8,203 nt of DNA, taken from assembly GCA_037969175.1 (NCBI GenBank), contig JBBKWX010000013.1, positions 1 to 8,203 on the forward strand. The letters run 5' to 3'. The position numbers were made by a program, and so were the translations under genes. This document shows, piece by piece, positions 6,783 through 8,203 of the stretch. The notes below the pieces were generated by a model that ran no database searches, was not told the origin of the DNA, and saw nothing but the letters and a program-made list of their open reading frames with translations. The stretch comes from JBBKWX01 sp037969175. Its GTDB lineage: Bacteria > Bacteroidota > Bacteroidia > AKYH767-A > JBBKVM01. Each line of letters starts with the position of its first letter. The stretch's first letter is position 1.

Positions 6783-7991
6783 TTACTTACTGAGATCGGC
6801 ATAGATCTCTTCATAAATGGTAATACCTTTTGAAAGAGAATACCATTTTTCTGCAGCATCCCGATTGATCTTCCTGTCGGCAGACTTGATCTTTTCTAAT
6901 AATTGCGTTGCAGCAGTTTCTAATTCTTCTTGGTCAAATCCGCTAAGTACAATTCCGGTATTCGTTTCCTGATGAATTTTGTCGATATCACCAACATTCG
7001 AATTGCAAACAACTTCCAATCCCATTCCAAGTAACTCGCCATGTTTAGTTGGTGAGGACGCCATCTTTGAGAAACACGGCTTAATAAAGAAAATCCCTGC
7101 ATCAACAGCACTTAATAATTCCGGAAGCTCTTTTCTGGAAGCTTCTTGGATGTATATCAAGTCGGTGTCAATTTGCTTTTTCTTTGCCGGCACAATAATA
7201 TGTTCCGGCTTGTCAGGAGTAAAGACCACGAATTTTGAATTTGGATCCATTTGGTTTAACACTTTAAAAAAGTCCAACATTTCATCAAGCAAATACCAGG
7301 AACCAATACTACCCAAATAGCAAATTGCTATTTCATCCTTAAGTCCTAACAATGATCTGTTCCGCGTCCTTGCCGGATCTCCGGCATAATTAAAATGATC
7401 CAGATCAGCAGCACAAGGAATTACTTTGATCGGATTACGTGTAAAATGAATGGCGTTTAGATAATTTTTCGCTTTGTATGTGAGCACTACAACCTGATCT
7501 GCTGTGGGGATATGTTTTTTTTCAAATCGTTTGAAATAAGAATAAACCATATTGTGAATCGGATTTTTTAAATTCCAGATCTTACCGTCCACCCGTTCAT
7601 CAGGCCAAAATCCTCGCATATCAAAGATATGTTTGCAATTCTTGTTTTTATCAGCAAGGGTCCCGATCAAAGCCCCGATATAACTTCGGCAATGCAGGAT
7701 TTTGATATCCTGTTTCTTGATCAGTTTCTTAACGATAGCAGCTGCTTTCCGAATATCAAGGATCGTTGATAACACCGGAGGGCTATTTCTGTATTCAAGT
7801 GGGATCCATTCAATTCCTGATTCACTCAGCTGCTTTGCAATTTCATTTTTCCTGTCATTTCTTGAAGGTTTTTCAAATGAAATAAGGTAGATCTTATACT
7901 GTTCAGATAATCCTTTTAGATAAGGAATCACCTGAGATCCACCCAATGGATCTGTCATACCATCATGTGAAATGTAAATTGTACTGATCAT
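6783..7991 (-). CDS. GT-B glycosyltransferase (GT4-like)
   Basis: This 402-residue soluble protein has the two-domain layout of retaining GT-B glycosyltransferases. The N-terminal acceptor domain opens with STIYISHDGMTDPLGGSQV (3-21), with the Gly-Gly loop, and contains HCRSYIGALIG (100-110) and FDMRGFWPDERVDG (123-136). The nucleotide-sugar domain begins at ICYLGSIGSWYLLDEML (223-239) and includes EASRKELPELLSAVDAGIFFI (283-303) and SSPTKHGELLGMGLEVVCNSNVGD (312-335). E319 fits the second Glu of the E-x7-E motif. The position of the first is Ala311, as in the SPxK-type subgroup, and Glu326 replaces the usual Pro of G-x-P-V-V. No signal peptide or membrane helix is seen, so it probably acts at the cytoplasmic membrane face, adding a sugar to a surface polysaccharide or glycolipid; donor and acceptor cannot be told. 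The neighbouring membrane gene fits a polysaccharide locus. Confidence 0.9.
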   Translation of the reverse strand: MISTIYISHDGMTDPLGGSQVIPYLKGLSEQYKIYLISFEKPSRNDRKNEIAKQLSESGIEWIPLEYRNSPPVLSTILDIRKAAAIVKKLIKKQDIKILHCRSYIGALIGTLADKNKNCKHIFDMRGFWPDERVDGKIWNLKNPIHNMVYSYFKRFEKKHIPTADQVVVLTYKAKNYLNAIHFTRNPIKVIPCAADLDHFNYAGDPARTRNRSLLGLKDEIAICYLGSIGSWYLLDEMLDFFKVLNQMDPNSKFVVFTPDKPEHIIVPAKKKQIDTDLIYIQEASRKELPELLSAVDAGIFFIKPCFSKMASSPTKHGELLGMGLEVVCNSNVGDIDKIHQETNTGIVLSGFDQEELETAATQLLEKIKSADRKINRDAAEKWYSLSKGITIYEEIYADLSK

Positions 7992-8016
7992 ATGTATTTA
8001 TATGAGCCAACAAGAT

Positions 8017-8030
8017 AAAAGATATCTTTG
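8017..8030. promoter_or_regulatory. Overlapping divergent -7-like elements on a 12-base palindrome
   Basis: The perfect palindrome AAAGATATCTTT (8018-8029) sits in the 60-base gap between the divergent glycosyltransferase and membrane-protein genes. On the plus strand it yields TATCTTTG (8023-8030), an exact TAnnTTTG match placed about 21 bases before the ATG at 8052. On the minus strand it yields TATCTTTT (8024-8017), seven of eight, placed about 25 bases before the ATG at 7991. Good -33 elements at 19-base spacing are missing on both sides, so the assignment is tentative. Confidence 0.35.
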
Positions 8031-8051
8031 CAATACGAATCAAAATTTATC

Positions 8052-8203
8052 ATGTACATAACTCTGGTCGATTTTATTTTTACGCCTTTTGTGCTTTTAT
8101 TGATTTTGTATCTATCGCTACTAACTCAAAACAAGCATATTGCTACCCGTCCTGAGTATAAGTATTATATGAAGGGCATCATAGTAAAATTGTTCGGTGG
8201 CCT
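8052..8203 (+). CDS. Membrane protein of unknown function (5' part only)
   Basis: An ATG at 8052 opens a frame that stays open for 50 codons to the window edge. The product begins MYITLVDFIFTPFVLLLILY and continues SLLTQNKHIATRPEYKYYMKGIIVKLFGG. Residues about 5-26 form a membrane helix, followed by a basic, probably cytoplasmic stretch and the start of what looks like a second hydrophobic segment. The PEYKYY-x-KG-x(4)-KLFGG pattern resembles a polytopic membrane protein I recall from Bacteroidota polysaccharide regions, but too little is visible to name a family. It has no signal-peptide cleavage site. A good -7 element (8023-8030) lies upstream, and the gene diverges from the glycosyltransferase. 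It is probably real, because frame, start context and hydrophobicity agree. Confidence 0.65.
   Translation, partial: MYITLVDFIFTPFVLLLILYLSLLTQNKHIATRPEYKYYMKGIIVKLFGG

Noticed and set aside
6792..6809. Inverted repeat GAGATC-ggcata-GATCTC just inside the glycosyltransferase 3' end, a possible rlmH terminator.
   Set aside because: The stem is only six base pairs with half A-T pairs, and it is followed by TTCAT rather than a T run. It lies within codons of the glycosyltransferase.
6920..7111. Second minus-strand open frame (63 codons) inside the glycosyltransferase gene.
   Set aside because: It overlaps the SPTK/GELL region of the glycosyltransferase in another frame. The glycosyltransferase motifs are intact, so it is not evidence for a frameshift.

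Overview
The window looks like chromosomal DNA from a member of the Bacteroidota. The evidence is the DUF4783-type protein, the gene neighbourhood rlmH / DUF4783 / nadC / yihY (which I recall as common in this phylum), AT-rich DNA with no obvious Shine-Dalgarno sequences, and sequences matching the Bacteroidota -7 element TAnnTTTG in two intergenic regions. I cannot name the class or genus. I see no tRNA, rRNA, IS element, CRISPR array or phage gene.

Left block (1-6221, all minus strand). Read in the direction of transcription, it begins with a small exported DUF4783 protein closed by a strong intrinsic terminator (5775-5801). A second unit follows: nadC (NAD synthesis), a YihY/BrkB-family inner-membrane protein, a 1073-residue exported M1-type metallopeptidase, and an exported TPR protein like the eukaryotic RMDN (regulator of microtubule dynamics) family, which runs off the left edge. 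Gaps in this second unit are 1, 9 and 9 bases, so it is probably one mRNA starting just upstream of nadC.

Middle and right. rlmH (plus strand, 6303-6776) diverges from the DUF4783 gene and converges, with a 6-base gap, on a GT-B glycosyltransferase gene (minus strand, 6783-7991). That gene diverges from a membrane-protein gene truncated by the right edge (from 8052). The last two genes look like the edge of a cell-surface polysaccharide region.

The most notable item is the metallopeptidase. After a complete M1 catalytic core (HEIGH, 18 residues, Glu) and a beta domain, its last ~385 residues carry signs of an outer-membrane beta-barrel of the Omp85/BamA superfamily: an N-L-R-G-Y motif, an F-A-D-A-G motif, a G-P-L strand and a C-terminal Phe. 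It would be a zinc peptidase tethered to, or moved through, the outer membrane. The other genes are mostly housekeeping.
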